Positions 1 through 8,566 of a stretch of DNA of 64,000 nucleotides are shown piece by piece (positions within the stretch are counted from its first letter, which is position 1; each line of letters starts with the position of its first letter). The position numbers were made by a program, and so were the translations under genes. The notes beneath the pieces are model-generated. The model searched no databases. It saw only the letters and a program-made list of their open reading frames with translations, and had not been told where the DNA came from. Source of the stretch: Parapusillimonas sp013416435 (GTDB lineage Bacteria; Pseudomonadota; Gammaproteobacteria; Burkholderiales; Burkholderiaceae_B); contig NZ_CP197474.1 in the NCBI RefSeq assembly GCF_052180245.1, forward strand, positions 868,001 through 932,000. Direction: 5' to 3'.

Positions 1-213
1 TTGTGCAACGACATTCCGCTTCTATTCCGCAAGGAGCTCTACGCAAGCGTATCGGTCGTAACCGGCGTTCTTTTCATCGGTGCCCAGGCGATGGCGCTGC
101 ATTCCGATATATCCATGCTGGTTGCGATGACGATAGGGCTGGCAATGCGGATGCTTGCCCTACGCTATAACTGGCAGATGCCCAAGTTTGTGTATCGGGA
201 CGAATGGCGCTGA
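1..213 (+). CDS. TRIC/UPF0126-type membrane protein (3' end only)
   Basis: C-terminal 70 residues of a gene that begins upstream of the window. The TTG at base 1 is just an in-frame codon, not a supported start. The fragment shows CNDIPLLFRKELYAS followed by two hydrophobic stretches and ends in RYNWQMPKF, which matches the last repeat of the YadS/YicG (UPF0126, glycine-transporter/TRIC-like) inner-membrane family. These proteins have two three-helix repeats and are thought to conduct small cations or glycine. The stop codon is followed after 4 bp by a palindrome array, and the next gene converges on it. Confidence 0.75.
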   Translation: MCNDIPLLFRKELYASVSVVTGVLFIGAQAMALHSDISMLVAMTIGLAMRMLALRYNWQMPKFVYRDEWR

Positions 214-217
214 GTTT

Positions 218-335
218 GGGGTCGGACCCCGTACAGGGTCCGACCCCGTGACTTGAATCGAGGGGTCAGACCCCGCATGGGGTCTGACCCCATGACTTGG
301 ATTGAGGGGTCAGACCCCGTACGGGGTCTGACCCC
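218..335. repeat. Palindrome array A: three 30-bp units, 44-bp period
   Basis: Three 30-bp palindromes at 218-247, 262-291 and 306-335. Each is a 13-nt arm (GGGGTCAGACCCC or variant), a 4-nt centre and the complementary arm. Starts are exactly 44 bp apart, and the two 14-bp spacers agree at 11 of 14 positions (core GACTTG). The first unit carries GGGGTCGGACCCC opposite a GGGTCCGACCCC-type arm, so the variant base is compensated. The array fills the space between two convergent genes, ending 2 bp before the stop codon of the left-pointing one. Confidence 0.95.
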
Positions 336-337
336 AT

Positions 338-1297
338 CTAAGGTTCGATGGACGGAAGTTCCTTCGCCAGTACTTTCAGCGCGCCCTGCAGCGCACGTTC
401 GTAGCGCTGTTTTTCCGCCTCGATGCTTTCCGGGTCCCACCCATAGAAACCTTGGCCGGTTTTCATGCCGAGTTTGCCTTGCCTGGGCTTGTCGGCGAGT
501 ACGGCGGCGGGTTCCTGCGCATTGGACAATGAGGGATAGATCGTCGCCGCCGCTGCGGCATGCACGTCCAGGCCGGCGTGTTCCTTTTGCAATACCGGGC
601 CGGCGGCAAGATAGCGAAAGCCAAAGCCGAAGCGTACGGCCGCGTCGATGTCTTCGGGTGTCGCGACGCCTGCTTGAATCAGTGCGAATGCTTCACGGGC
701 CAGAGCATGCTGCAGCCGGTTGCCGATGAATCCCGGGATATCCTTGCGGACCAATATCGGGACGGATCCGCAGCGGCGCATGAAGGTTGCCAGGGCCTCC
801 GCCAAGGCCTTGTCCGTGTCGGGACCCTGCACGACTTCGACCAAGGGTACGATGTGGGCGGGCATGAAGAAATGCAGGCCGACCATGCGTGCGCGGGTTT
901 CCAGCCCTTGTGCGATCTGGCTGATGGGGAAGCTCGAGCTGTTGCTGGCAAGCACGGTATGGGCGGGCGCCTTTTCAGACAGCTCGCGAAACAGTTTGCG
1001 CTTGATGTCCAGCGATTCGGGTACGCATTCGATCACCAGGCCGATATCAGGCCAGTCCATGCCGTCGATCGAAGAAGCAATCGTCAGCATGCCGATGTTT
1101 GCAGCCTTGCCGATGGCATCGAGATTACCCGCTATCTTCTCCCTGATGCCCGAGTGCAGGGATTCGTTGGGCTCCACGACCACCGTCGGGCTCGATGCGC
1201 GCAGCAGCACCACGGCTACGTCGGCACCCATGGTGCCGCCGCCGATGACCACGCTGCGTGTCGAGCCGGGAGCTTCCGGCCATTGCGATTCGTTCAT
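338..1297 (-). CDS. 3-hydroxyacyl-CoA dehydrogenase family protein
   Basis: 319 residues, the usual length for single-domain-pair HADs (FadB2/PaaH/Hbd type). Residues 16-26 (VVIGGGTMGAD) are the Rossmann dinucleotide loop. H142 and E154 in LHFFMPAHIVPLVEVV fit the catalytic His-Glu dyad. PGFIGNRLQHAL near residue 185 opens the C-terminal helical domain. It should oxidise an (S)-3-hydroxyacyl-CoA or similar hydroxy acid with NAD+ in the cytosol. The FMP in place of the commoner FNP after the catalytic His is a small deviation, so a carnitine- or other hydroxyacid-specific member is possible. It is convergent with the TRIC gene across array A, and mscS lies 61 bp upstream on the same strand. 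Confidence 0.85.
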   Translation of the reverse strand: MNESQWPEAPGSTRSVVIGGGTMGADVAVVLLRASSPTVVVEPNESLHSGIREKIAGNLDAIGKAANIGMLTIASSIDGMDWPDIGLVIECVPESLDIKRKLFRELSEKAPAHTVLASNSSSFPISQIAQGLETRARMVGLHFFMPAHIVPLVEVVQGPDTDKALAEALATFMRRCGSVPILVRKDIPGFIGNRLQHALAREAFALIQAGVATPEDIDAAVRFGFGFRYLAAGPVLQKEHAGLDVHAAAAATIYPSLSNAQEPAAVLADKPRQGKLGMKTGQGFYGWDPESIEAEKQRYERALQGALKVLAKELPSIEP

Positions 1298-1358
1298 TGC
1301 TCAGCTCCTGAACTTGCGGAATTGGAACGATATGATACCGGCAGCGCGGCCGAACCGC

Positions 1359-2282
1359 TCAGGCCATGCCGTAGTCGCCGGCGAGCTCGAGTTTGTCGGA
1401 TATGGCTTTGGCCGGCCTGACAGGCACCGACAGGCGCTCTTTGCGTATGGCATGGTCGATTGCGGCAAGCATTGCATCTCGGCAATCGACATCGTCGGCA
1501 AAACTGGGCACCCAATACTGTATGGTGTAGGCAATCCCGTCGATGCCGAACTGGCTGGCATGCACCATCGGCTTCTGCGAGCCCGACGCAAGCATCGGCT
1601 CCGAAGCGGCATGAGCCGCGGCCAGCAGGACTTCCTTGGCTTTGCCGATCGGGACTTCATGGCTCAGGATGATGCGCAGGCAAGCCTGGTAGTGCTTGCG
1701 CGGTGCGCTGTAGTTTGTCAGCATCTGGCGCGAGATGTGGCTGTTGGGCAGAATCATGTAGGTGCCATTGGTGGTCAGGATGCGCGTCGTCCGCCAGCCG
1801 ATCTCGATGACTCGCCCGCTCGTGCCCACATCGAATTCGACCCAGTCGCCGATTCTGTATGGCGCCTCGAGCCCGATGGCGATGCCGGACAGTACGTCGG
1901 CGAGCACATTGCGAATCGCAAAACCAAGGATTGCGATGATAAGGCCTGAACTGGCCAGTATTCCGCCGGGGGACTGCCCCAGAACCAAGCCCACCGCAAT
2001 GATCGTGGCAATGGTGAACAAGCCCGCCCTGAGCAGTTCGCCCAACAGCCGGGGTGTCTTGCGCTTCCCCTTTCCTTTGCGGGTCAGTGCCATGCTCACG
2101 ATGCGCGACAGCATCCATGCCACGGAATAAACGATAGCCGCACTGATAACGTGCTTGATTATTTCGGCGTCCGCAGCAGACACCTTATCCTGGAAGGATG
2201 CTTGAAAAAAATACATCATCAACGAGGCGATGCAAAAAAGCATCGGCCACGAGAGCCACGATATCAGAGCACGTTGGATCAT
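1359..2282 (-). CDS. MscS-family small-conductance mechanosensitive channel
   Basis: 307 residues. Hydrophobic helices lie near residues 7-29, 43-62 and 84-104. The pore-lining TM3 with its Gly/Ala-rich pattern (GGILASSGLIIAILG) is at about 105-130. It is followed by the beta domain (YRIGDWVEFDVGTSGRVIEIGWRTTRI, split here only by description) and a C-terminal alpha/beta domain. The protein would sit in the inner membrane and release osmolytes on hypo-osmotic shock. Length and order match E. coli MscS (286 aa). It is co-directional with the downstream dehydrogenase, but a 61-bp gap leaves co-transcription open. Confidence 0.9.
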   Translation of the reverse strand: MIQRALISWLSWPMLFCIASLMMYFFQASFQDKVSAADAEIIKHVISAAIVYSVAWMLSRIVSMALTRKGKGKRKTPRLLGELLRAGLFTIATIIAVGLVLGQSPGGILASSGLIIAILGFAIRNVLADVLSGIAIGLEAPYRIGDWVEFDVGTSGRVIEIGWRTTRILTTNGTYMILPNSHISRQMLTNYSAPRKHYQACLRIILSHEVPIGKAKEVLLAAAHAASEPMLASGSQKPMVHASQFGIDGIAYTIQYWVPSFADDVDCRDAMLAAIDHAIRKERLSVPVRPAKAISDKLELAGDYGMA

Positions 2283-2443
2283 TCATTTCCTTTTGAGAAG
2301 AAGTTGAAACAAGAAGGGCGCATTGCTCCCAGGCACGCCGGCTGGTGGCCGGTGTGCCATTGCAAAGGTATGGGTGTTTGTCAGAATCCGCGGGCGGGTG
2401 CAAAAGGCGATTCCGTCGCTTGGCAGCAAGTGCGCAAGGCAAT

Positions 2444-2472
2444 TTGACATTGTATCATTTTTGTTGTAATTA
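2444..2472 (+). promoter_or_regulatory. Sigma-70-type promoter for the DUF4142 gene
   Basis: TTGACA at 2444-2449 and TAATTA at 2467-2472 are separated by 17 bp, close to consensus. They lie about 75 bp upstream of the DUF4142 start, in an AT-rich patch of an otherwise GC-rich intergenic region (2283-2548) that holds no convincing gene. The leader would be about 70 nt. Confidence 0.6.
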
Positions 2473-2548
2473 TGCAACCAAAATCGGCAGGAAGCCCTTC
2501 GCAGGAACAGACATTGCTGGAATGTGTTCTCAATACAGGAGAGCAACC

Positions 2549-3130
2549 ATGAAGCCGTTTCCTTTGCATTTCACCGCTTTGCTGGCAAGCATGGCGATGG
2601 CGGCCGGCACAGCGCTGGCGCAGCCCAAACCGGCCTCACCGGCCGCCGAAACTCCCCCCGAGGCCAAACAGAACCAGAGCGCCGTGAACGACGAAGACAA
2701 GAACTTCATCAAGCGTGCAGCCGAAGCCGGGCACCTGGAAGTGGAAGCCAGCAAGCTCGCGGAAGAAAAATCGGAAAGCGAAGAAGTGAAGTCTTTTGCG
2801 CAGTCGATGATCAAGGATCATACGGACGCCAACCTCGAGCTCGAGACCATATCCAAGAAGAAGGGCGTCGCGCCGCCTTTGTTCCCGTCCGACATGCAGA
2901 AGGAAAAGCTTCAGGCATTGAGCGAGGTCGAAGGCGCGGAGTTCGATCGTTTGTACGCGAAAGAAATCGGCGTCGCCGCGCACAAGGAAGCGGTAAGCCT
3001 GTTCGAAGGCGGCAGTGCCAGCTTACAGGATGCTGAACTCAAGGCGTTTGCGGTCAAGACGCTGCCACGGCTAAAAAAGCACCTGGGCATGGCGGAAGAC
3101 CTGGAAAGAAAGGTCTCTAGCGCAAAGTAG
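2549..3130 (+). CDS. DUF4142 periplasmic protein
   Basis: The ATG at 2549 is chosen because a purine-rich Shine-Dalgarno site (AGGAGAG) lies 6-12 bp upstream and because it begins a clear signal peptide (MKPFPLHFTALLASMAMAAG, cut after ALA near residue 25). The mature part is about 168 residues. It starts with an acidic Pro/Glu/Lys linker and then a DUF4142 helical bundle, with FIKRAAEAGHLEVEASKLA and FAQSMIKDHTDAN as the family landmarks. DUF4142 proteins are predicted periplasmic, ferritin-like four-helix proteins linked to stress; biochemical function is unknown. The last 14 bp overlap the 3' end of the convergent epimerase gene. Confidence 0.88.
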   Translation: MKPFPLHFTALLASMAMAAGTALAQPKPASPAAETPPEAKQNQSAVNDEDKNFIKRAAEAGHLEVEASKLAEEKSESEEVKSFAQSMIKDHTDANLELETISKKKGVAPPLFPSDMQKEKLQALSEVEGAEFDRLYAKEIGVAAHKEAVSLFEGGSASLQDAELKAFAVKTLPRLKKHLGMAEDLERKVSSAK

Positions 3131-4124
3131 CGCAATGCGCTCGCCCTTGATCGGCGAGCGCGGAGAAATAGGCGATCGTGCGCTGGAGGCCTTCTTCCAG
3201 CGGCACGGTCGGCGACCAGTCCATGTGGGATCTTGCGATGGTGGTGTCGGGGCATCGTACGGCGGGGTCATCTGGAGGCAGCGGAACGAATTGCAGCTCT
3301 TGATCCTGCCCGGTAAGCTCCAGTATGCGCTGTGCCACCTCAATGACGGCAATCTCGCTGGTATTGCCCAGGTTGACCGGACCCATGAACGTGTCGACGC
3401 TGTCCATGAGACGAACCAAGCCTTCGATCAAATCGTCCACATAGCAAAACGAGCGGGTCTGGTTGCCGTCGCCATAAATCGTGAGCGGCCTTCCGCTGAG
3501 CGCCTGCGTGATCAGGTTCGAGATCACGCGTCCGTCATCCGCCGACATGCCCGGCCCGTAAGTATTGAAAATGCGGGCGATTTTCACCTGCACCCCATGC
3601 ATGCGGCTGTAATCCGCGAACAGGGTTTCAGCGCAGCGCTTGCCTTCGTCGTAGCACGACCTGAGTCCGACGGGATTGACGTAGCCATGATAGCTTTCAT
3701 GTTGCGGATGGACTTTGGGGTTGCCATATACTTCGCTGGTCGATGCTTGCAGTATGCGCGCATTGCATTGCCGCGCCAGCTCCAGAAGATGGAAACCGCC
3801 CATGACGCAGGTGCGCAAGGTCTGGACCGGGTCTCTTTGATAGTGCACGGGCGAGGCAGGGCAGGCAAGATTGTAGATATGCGTAGGATCCAGGCCGGCC
3901 GGCAGCGGCGCTACGATGTCATGCTTCACCAATGTAAAGCCGTTGCGCGCGGCAAGGTCGGCAACATTGTCCGGCGAACCCGTGAAGTAATTGTCCAGGC
4001 ATATCACCTGATGGCCCTCGTTCAGCATGCGCCTGCATAGATGGGCGCCGAGAAAGCCCGCGCCGCCGGTGATCAGCACCTTGCGCTGCGCATTTTGCTG
4101 GTTCATGGTCTTGTCGTCCGTCAT
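3117..4124 (-). CDS. UDP-glucuronate decarboxylase-type SDR (NAD-dependent sugar epimerase/decarboxylase)
   Basis: 335 residues. The ATG overlaps the TGA of the upstream glycosyltransferase as ATGA, which fixes the start. VLITGGAGFLGAHL near residues 15-29 is the NAD-binding loop. The Thr-Ser-Glu motif STSEVYG and the tyrosine/lysine pair in SCYDEGKR are the catalytic elements. GLRSCYDEGKRCAETL is typical of UDP-xylose synthases, which convert UDP-glucuronate to UDP-xylose. It ends a three-gene operon with two glycosyltransferases, so it probably supplies an activated pentose or related sugar for an exopolysaccharide or surface glycan. A plain epimerase role cannot be excluded. Confidence 0.85.
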   Translation of the reverse strand: MTDDKTMNQQNAQRKVLITGGAGFLGAHLCRRMLNEGHQVICLDNYFTGSPDNVADLAARNGFTLVKHDIVAPLPAGLDPTHIYNLACPASPVHYQRDPVQTLRTCVMGGFHLLELARQCNARILQASTSEVYGNPKVHPQHESYHGYVNPVGLRSCYDEGKRCAETLFADYSRMHGVQVKIARIFNTYGPGMSADDGRVISNLITQALSGRPLTIYGDGNQTRSFCYVDDLIEGLVRLMDSVDTFMGPVNLGNTSEIAVIEVAQRILELTGQDQELQFVPLPPDDPAVRCPDTTIARSHMDWSPTVPLEEGLQRTIAYFSALADQGRAHCATLR

Positions 4125-5083
4125 GGAAACTTCGCTCCGTAGCGCCGTATGCCGATCACCCGCCAGAAAATCGATAAAGGCGGAATGCAGACCGAGGTCA
4201 GCAACAATTCGAAGGCATTGCGGAAGGTCGCCGCACTGTGCGCCAGGCGCCAGGCAAAAAACGCCAGCGTTGCCATGGCCCATCCAGATAAGGAAATCGT
4301 GGCCCAGTCCAGGCGGCCAATGGCCAGGCACACTACGCTTCCCAGCAGAAGCAGCATCACCAGCAGATAGAACCATGGCGGCCGGCGTCGTATGCGTTCC
4401 CGATACAGACGCGGATGCTTGCAGTACAACAGCACGTCATAGACGATTTTCTTCTGCATCCCGATGCCGGCGCCAAACGAGGTCGGACGCAACGGATGGA
4501 CGACGAGGGCGTCGTCCGCCGAGACGATCGTGCAACCCCGTTCAAGCAAATTGAAATGCAGGTCCGAATCCTCGCGCCAGGCGATGCGGAATCTTTCATC
4601 GAATCCACCCACCTCGTCGAGCGTGTCTTTCCGGATGAAGCAGTTGGCCGTCACGAACTCGGCATCCGACAGTCGCGCCGCATCGCGCTCGATGTCCGAC
4701 GGCGCCGGCGGCAAAGGCATGACGATGCGACCGGTGACGGCATGCACGTCGGGCGTCATCGCGGCCAGGCCGGCCTCCAGCCACGCCGGGTCGGGAACCG
4801 TGTCATCGTCGGTGAACGCAATGATGGGCGCCCGAGCCGACCGCCACCCCATGTTGCGAGCGCCCGCCGGACCTTGCGAATTGCGGACCTCGAGATATCG
4901 AATTAGCGGCGCGAAGGGCCTTCCGGCGAACGCCTGTTCAGCGACGCGCCTGGCAGCTTCGCTCGGCCCATCGTCGCATACGATGATCTCATAAGCATCA
5001 TGCGGCAATGTCTGCCGGCCCAACGCATCAAGACAGCGCTCAAGCAGGTCGGGCCGCTGATAAGTCGGTACGACGACCGACAT
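4121..5083 (-). CDS. Family 2 glycosyltransferase with C-terminal membrane helices
   Basis: 320 residues from the ATG at 5083, which begins the GT-A domain directly (MSVVVPTYQRPDLLERCLDA). DDG near residue 38 and FTDDDTVPD near residue 100 provide the nucleotide-sugar and metal aspartates; WREDSDLHF is the likely catalytic-base region. Three hydrophobic segments after residue 230 anchor it to the inner membrane. No strong ribosome site precedes 5083, so a GTG 24 bp upstream is an alternative. It is the middle gene of the GT4-GT2-decarboxylase operon, 47 bp after the first gene and overlapping the next by 4 bp. Confidence 0.88.
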   Translation of the reverse strand: MSVVVPTYQRPDLLERCLDALGRQTLPHDAYEIIVCDDGPSEAARRVAEQAFAGRPFAPLIRYLEVRNSQGPAGARNMGWRSARAPIIAFTDDDTVPDPAWLEAGLAAMTPDVHAVTGRIVMPLPPAPSDIERDAARLSDAEFVTANCFIRKDTLDEVGGFDERFRIAWREDSDLHFNLLERGCTIVSADDALVVHPLRPTSFGAGIGMQKKIVYDVLLYCKHPRLYRERIRRRPPWFYLLVMLLLLGSVVCLAIGRLDWATISLSGWAMATLAFFAWRLAHSAATFRNAFELLLTSVCIPPLSIFWRVIGIRRYGAKFP

Positions 5084-5130
5084 TTTCAAAGAGGTTTCGG
5101 AACGCACGGAAGTGGGTGAGTTAAGGTTGT

Positions 5131-6414
5131 TCAGGAAGCCAGATGCAGGCTTTCCATGGACGGCCTGCTCCAGTTTCGGGCTGCATCCTGACCGAGATCC
5201 TCGAAGACGTCGGCGAGCTGCATCGCCACGCGGCGCCAAGTGAACAGTTCCCGCGCGCGGCGGGCACCCGCAAGTCCCATCTTGATGGCCAACGTGCGGT
5301 CCTGTGCAACGGTGGCAAGGCGCTCGGCCAGCACATCCGGATCTTTTGGCGGCACCAGAAAACCGGTGCGGCCATGCACGACCGTATAGCGTATGCCGCC
5401 GGTATCCGAGCCTATGACCGGCCGGCTGCACGCCATTGCTTCGATGGGTGTAATGCCGAATGGCTCGTACCAGGGGGTGGTCACGAATACGTCGGCGGCG
5501 CTGTAGTAGCGGCTGAGCACATTGCGGCTGCGGCTGCCGGTAAATTCAACATAGTCAGCAACTTTTTCCTTCAGCGCGATGTCCGCCAGCCGGTCCAGCT
5601 CGGGGGTATCGCCTTCGACGCCATTTCCCGTCCGGCCACCAACCACGCAAAGGCGCGCGTCAACGTTGTGTGTATGCCTCAGGCGGCTCAGCGCGCGTAT
5701 GACGTTGTCCACGCCCTTGCGGGGCACCATGCGCCCCAGCTGCAGAATATGAAAGACGCTGTCGTCCCAGCCCAGCAATCGGCGCGCATGCTGCGCATCC
5801 AGCGGTTGCAATTCCTCCGGATCGTAGCCGCAGGGAACCATGCGTATGCGGGCGGGATCGGCGTCATAGAGCGCGATGAGATCCTGTCGGTCCTGCGGAC
5901 ACTCCGCTATGATGCAGTCCGCATTGCGGACGATGTCCTCTTCGATGCTGAAACGGCTGTCGGGGAAGAGATCGGCCGAAGCCTGGTGCAGGCGCCGGAC
6001 TTTGCCCAAGGCATGGAAGGTCACGGCAAGAGGAGTGCCGGTGTGCCGCGCAACGGGCAAGGCCGCCATGGCGGACATGAAGAAATTGGCATGGATGACG
6101 TCATACTGAGGGGAGTTTTCTCGTATGTATTCAAGCAGATAGGCGCTGAAATCTTCCATATAGGGAAGCAGGGATTCTTTGGGCAGGTGGCGCGCCGGCC
6201 CGGCAGGCACATGGATGATGCGGACATTGTCGTCCCAGTCCATTTCACTCGGGAGATAGGGATTGTCCAGCCGGGTGAAGACGTCTACGCAATACCCCTG
6301 ACGCGAGAGCTGCCTTGCCACATTGGCAACATAGACGTTCTGGCCTCCGCTGTCTATTCCTCCCAATTGCGCCAACGGCGACGCATGCTCGCTGACGATC
6401 GCGATTCTTCGCAT
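5131..6414 (-). CDS. Family 4 glycosyltransferase
   Basis: 427 residues with a two-domain GT-B layout. The N-terminal acceptor domain starts MRRIAIVSEHASPLAQLGG and continues SGGQNVYVANVARQL, a feature shared with sucrose-phosphate synthase and MshA-like enzymes. LGRMVPRKGVDNVIRAL begins the donor-binding half, and EPFGITPIEAMACSRP is the E-x7-E retaining-transferase motif. It is cytosolic or peripheral and transfers a sugar from a nucleotide donor to an unknown acceptor. First gene of the three-gene operon; a surface or exopolysaccharide role is inferred from context. Confidence 0.88.
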   Translation of the reverse strand: MRRIAIVSEHASPLAQLGGIDSGGQNVYVANVARQLSRQGYCVDVFTRLDNPYLPSEMDWDDNVRIIHVPAGPARHLPKESLLPYMEDFSAYLLEYIRENSPQYDVIHANFFMSAMAALPVARHTGTPLAVTFHALGKVRRLHQASADLFPDSRFSIEEDIVRNADCIIAECPQDRQDLIALYDADPARIRMVPCGYDPEELQPLDAQHARRLLGWDDSVFHILQLGRMVPRKGVDNVIRALSRLRHTHNVDARLCVVGGRTGNGVEGDTPELDRLADIALKEKVADYVEFTGSRSRNVLSRYYSAADVFVTTPWYEPFGITPIEAMACSRPVIGSDTGGIRYTVVHGRTGFLVPPKDPDVLAERLATVAQDRTLAIKMGLAGARRARELFTWRRVAMQLADVFEDLGQDAARNWSRPSMESLHLAS

Positions 6415-6495
6415 TGTAGATCTCCCTAAAGAAATGCGGCAGAGGCCGAGTGAGCCGTCATTGCAAGTTATGTGCCCGCAAGGCGGGGCATCGAC

Positions 6496-6981
6496 TCATA
6501 CCGTGGCGGGTTGGAGCCTTTCCTGCATCTGTTCCTTGAGTGCCATCATGGGATCCAGCAACTCTCGCAACTCGATCTTTTTGGAAATGACCTGGGGAAA
6601 GAGCTCTTCTTCCTCTTCCTTGACGTGGTGCGACACGTACTCGCCAAGGACGGTGACGGTGGCATCGTACAAATCGTCGTCGGGTTTCATCGCCAGAATC
6701 TGCTTGATCAGCGATTTGGCGCTGGCATGCTCGACTTTGGCTTCGTCCAGAAGATCGCCGAAGGTTTCTGGATCCTGCTGCCGAAGGAAAGGATAGAAAT
6801 GCTGCTCCTCCAGTTCGGTATGGATTTGCAGCTCCGTACAGACGGTGTGCGCAATTTCCTCTTTCGTGGCGGAGTCCTTTGCGGACTCGAAATCCTTGAA
6901 AAGCTGTTTCGCTCGTTTATGGTCGTCGAGAAGCAGCGACAGAACGTCTTTTTGGGCGACCGGGATACGGGATTTGTTCAT
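6496..6981 (-). CDS. Hemerythrin HHE domain protein
   Basis: 161 residues from the ATG at 6981, preceded by GGAGAG at a good distance; longer starts lack a ribosome site. Helical, with metal-ligand histidines and acids spaced as in HHE proteins: DDHKRAK (about residue 19), HTELEEQHFYPFL (about 54), VEHASAKSLI (about 85) and SHHVKEEEEELFP (about 118). Such proteins bind a di-iron centre and take part in oxygen, NO or redox stress responses. It stands alone, between the glycosyltransferase operon and the YdjM-like gene. Confidence 0.88.
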   Translation of the reverse strand: MNKSRIPVAQKDVLSLLLDDHKRAKQLFKDFESAKDSATKEEIAHTVCTELQIHTELEEQHFYPFLRQQDPETFGDLLDEAKVEHASAKSLIKQILAMKPDDDLYDATVTVLGEYVSHHVKEEEEELFPQVISKKIELRELLDPMMALKEQMQERLQPATV

Positions 6982-7044
6982 TGCGACTCTCCATTGTCGG
7001 ATATGCGGCGGCAGGACGACCGCCGGCTGCCCGATGGAGTGCAA

Positions 7045-8109
7045 TTAACGTGCCGTCATACCGCGCTGAAGCGTCATCAGGGTTTCCCACTCATGAAGGG
7101 GAAGGGGAGGGTCGGGCCGCAGAGCCCGCCACATGACGGCGGGAAGTTCGTCCAGGCCGCGTTCGCGGTGCCAATACGCCGGAGTAACGGCGGTCCATGG
7201 AGCGCCTTCGCCGTTGCGGCGGGCGACCAGGAAGCGAAAACTGTAATAACCTGTGCCGATGCCCATGCGCAGATCGCTGACCACCAGCTGGTTGCCCACC
7301 GCGTCGTAGCGCAGCCAATTGTCGGTGAACCAGCGCAGCCCGCTGAGCTGGGGAGCAGGGCCAACGGCCTCGGCCAGCCCGCTGTTCAGTGGCGCCTCAA
7401 GGCTTTCGCCCGGTGTGCGATCCAGCAGACTGACGATGGTCTCTATGTAATGATCGCCGTCTGTACGGGCCAGGACGCGCCACAACACGATGTTGAAAGG
7501 CTGGGGCGTGGAGAACATCGCCACGACGGTGTGGCCCTGCTGTTCAAGATGCTGCCTTACACGGGCCTCGACGATGGTCTTGGCGCCGACAGACAGGGCA
7601 ATATACGCCGCGCACCAGGCCAGCGCCCAGCAGAAGGCGGGTTGCATGCGCCAGCGGTTTCCCACCACGAGGCCGACCGCCACGACCAGTAGCAGCGGCA
7701 CGGTAAAGAAGGGATCAATGATGAACAGGCTGGCCCACGCGGTGGGCGTCGGGGTCAGCGGCCACCACAGCTGGGTGCCGTAGCTGGTGAAGGCATCGAG
7801 CAAGGGATGCGTGATCAGCACCAGCCATATCGTCAGGAACAGTCGGCGACCACTGTACAGGGGCGATGGGCGCCATCGGCGCATGCCCCACGCCAGCACG
7901 GCCGCCAGGAGCGTCAGCACGAACAGGGAATGAGAAAATCCACGGTGATTGATCATGCCGGAGACGGGGTCTCCGTAGTCGATCAAGACATCCAGGTCGG
8001 GCAGGGTTGCCAGCGCTGCGCCAGCCAGCAGTGCCTTTCGGCCCTGGAAGCGGCCCAGCATGGCGCCCTGGATTCCGGCGCCAAGCACGGCCTGGGTGAG
8101 TGAGTCCAT
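7045..8109 (-). CDS. YdjM-family membrane-bound metal-dependent hydrolase
   Basis: 354 residues. MDSLTQAVLGAGIQGAMLG, the PDLD motif near residue 38, HRGFSHS near residue 55 and THPLLDAF near residue 100 are the conserved metal-ligand motifs of the YdjM/DUF457 family. Four to five hydrophobic helices in the first 165 residues place it in the inner membrane; the last 190 residues are soluble. E. coli YdjM is a LexA-controlled protein of poorly known function, and this one is longer at the C-terminus. It lies 63 bp upstream of the hemerythrin start on the same strand. Confidence 0.85.
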   Translation of the reverse strand: MDSLTQAVLGAGIQGAMLGRFQGRKALLAGAALATLPDLDVLIDYGDPVSGMINHRGFSHSLFVLTLLAAVLAWGMRRWRPSPLYSGRRLFLTIWLVLITHPLLDAFTSYGTQLWWPLTPTPTAWASLFIIDPFFTVPLLLVVAVGLVVGNRWRMQPAFCWALAWCAAYIALSVGAKTIVEARVRQHLEQQGHTVVAMFSTPQPFNIVLWRVLARTDGDHYIETIVSLLDRTPGESLEAPLNSGLAEAVGPAPQLSGLRWFTDNWLRYDAVGNQLVVSDLRMGIGTGYYSFRFLVARRNGEGAPWTAVTPAYWHRERGLDELPAVMWRALRPDPPLPLHEWETLMTLQRGMTAR

Positions 8110-8121
8110 ACGTCGTGGGGA

Positions 8122-8460
8122 TCAGCCGCAGTTGACGCTCATGACGATATCGTTGTCATCGACACGCAGGTTCAGGCGCTGAGGGTTGTATTCCATGGTC
8201 ATGACGCTGCGCGGCCTGAGCATCCGGGCGAACTTGGATTGGCTGCGCTGCCGGTATTCTTCGATGAGCGCCTCGTCGGCCTTTTTGCCTATGGCGGACT
8301 GGGCGAGGTCGTCGTTGCAGACCTGCGCATCGGCGGTTTCGGTGATGGCCGGCGCGCTGGACGAGGCGATCGTCCGGGCTGTGTTGCTGCCTGTGCCGCT
8401 GGCGCAGGCGCCCAGCCCTGCAAGCGCCAGGATGGCCGGTAGGATCAGTATCCGGGGCAT
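8122..8460 (-). CDS. I78-family peptidase inhibitor lipoprotein
   Basis: 112 residues from the ATG at 8460, with AAGGAAA upstream. The N-terminus MPRILILPAILALAGLGAC is a lipoprotein signal with lipobox LGAC. The C-terminal half carries the I78 signature: IGKKADEALIEEYRQRS, then LRPRSVMTMEYNPQRLNLRVD and a final VNCG with its conserved cysteine. I78 proteins inhibit serine proteases such as elastase and are often outer-membrane lipoproteins. It is divergent from trhO; the two start codons are 106 bp apart. Confidence 0.87.
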   Translation of the reverse strand: MPRILILPAILALAGLGACASGTGSNTARTIASSSAPAITETADAQVCNDDLAQSAIGKKADEALIEEYRQRSQSKFARMLRPRSVMTMEYNPQRLNLRVDDNDIVMSVNCG

Positions 8461-8566
8461 ATGCGTTTCCTTGCTGCATGAGGGTTCTTCATCATACTGG
8501 AAACGCCGTCGCTGTGTTGGCGGTAAAATGGCGTCCTCAGCATACCGATCATTTTCATTCCGCGTC

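Noticed and set aside
218..335. CRISPR array
   Set aside because: Regularly spaced 30-bp repeats look superficially similar, but spacers are only 14-16 bp and alike, the repeats are perfect palindromes with at most four copies per array, and no cas gene is present.
253..729. Protein starting in palindrome array A (GVRPRMGSDP-type N-terminus)
   Set aside because: The open frame is a by-product of the repeat having no stop in two frames; it overlaps the dehydrogenase gene on the other strand.
5143..6429. 428-codon open frame opposite the family 4 glycosyltransferase
   Set aside because: Shadow of a gene with clear glycosyltransferase motifs.
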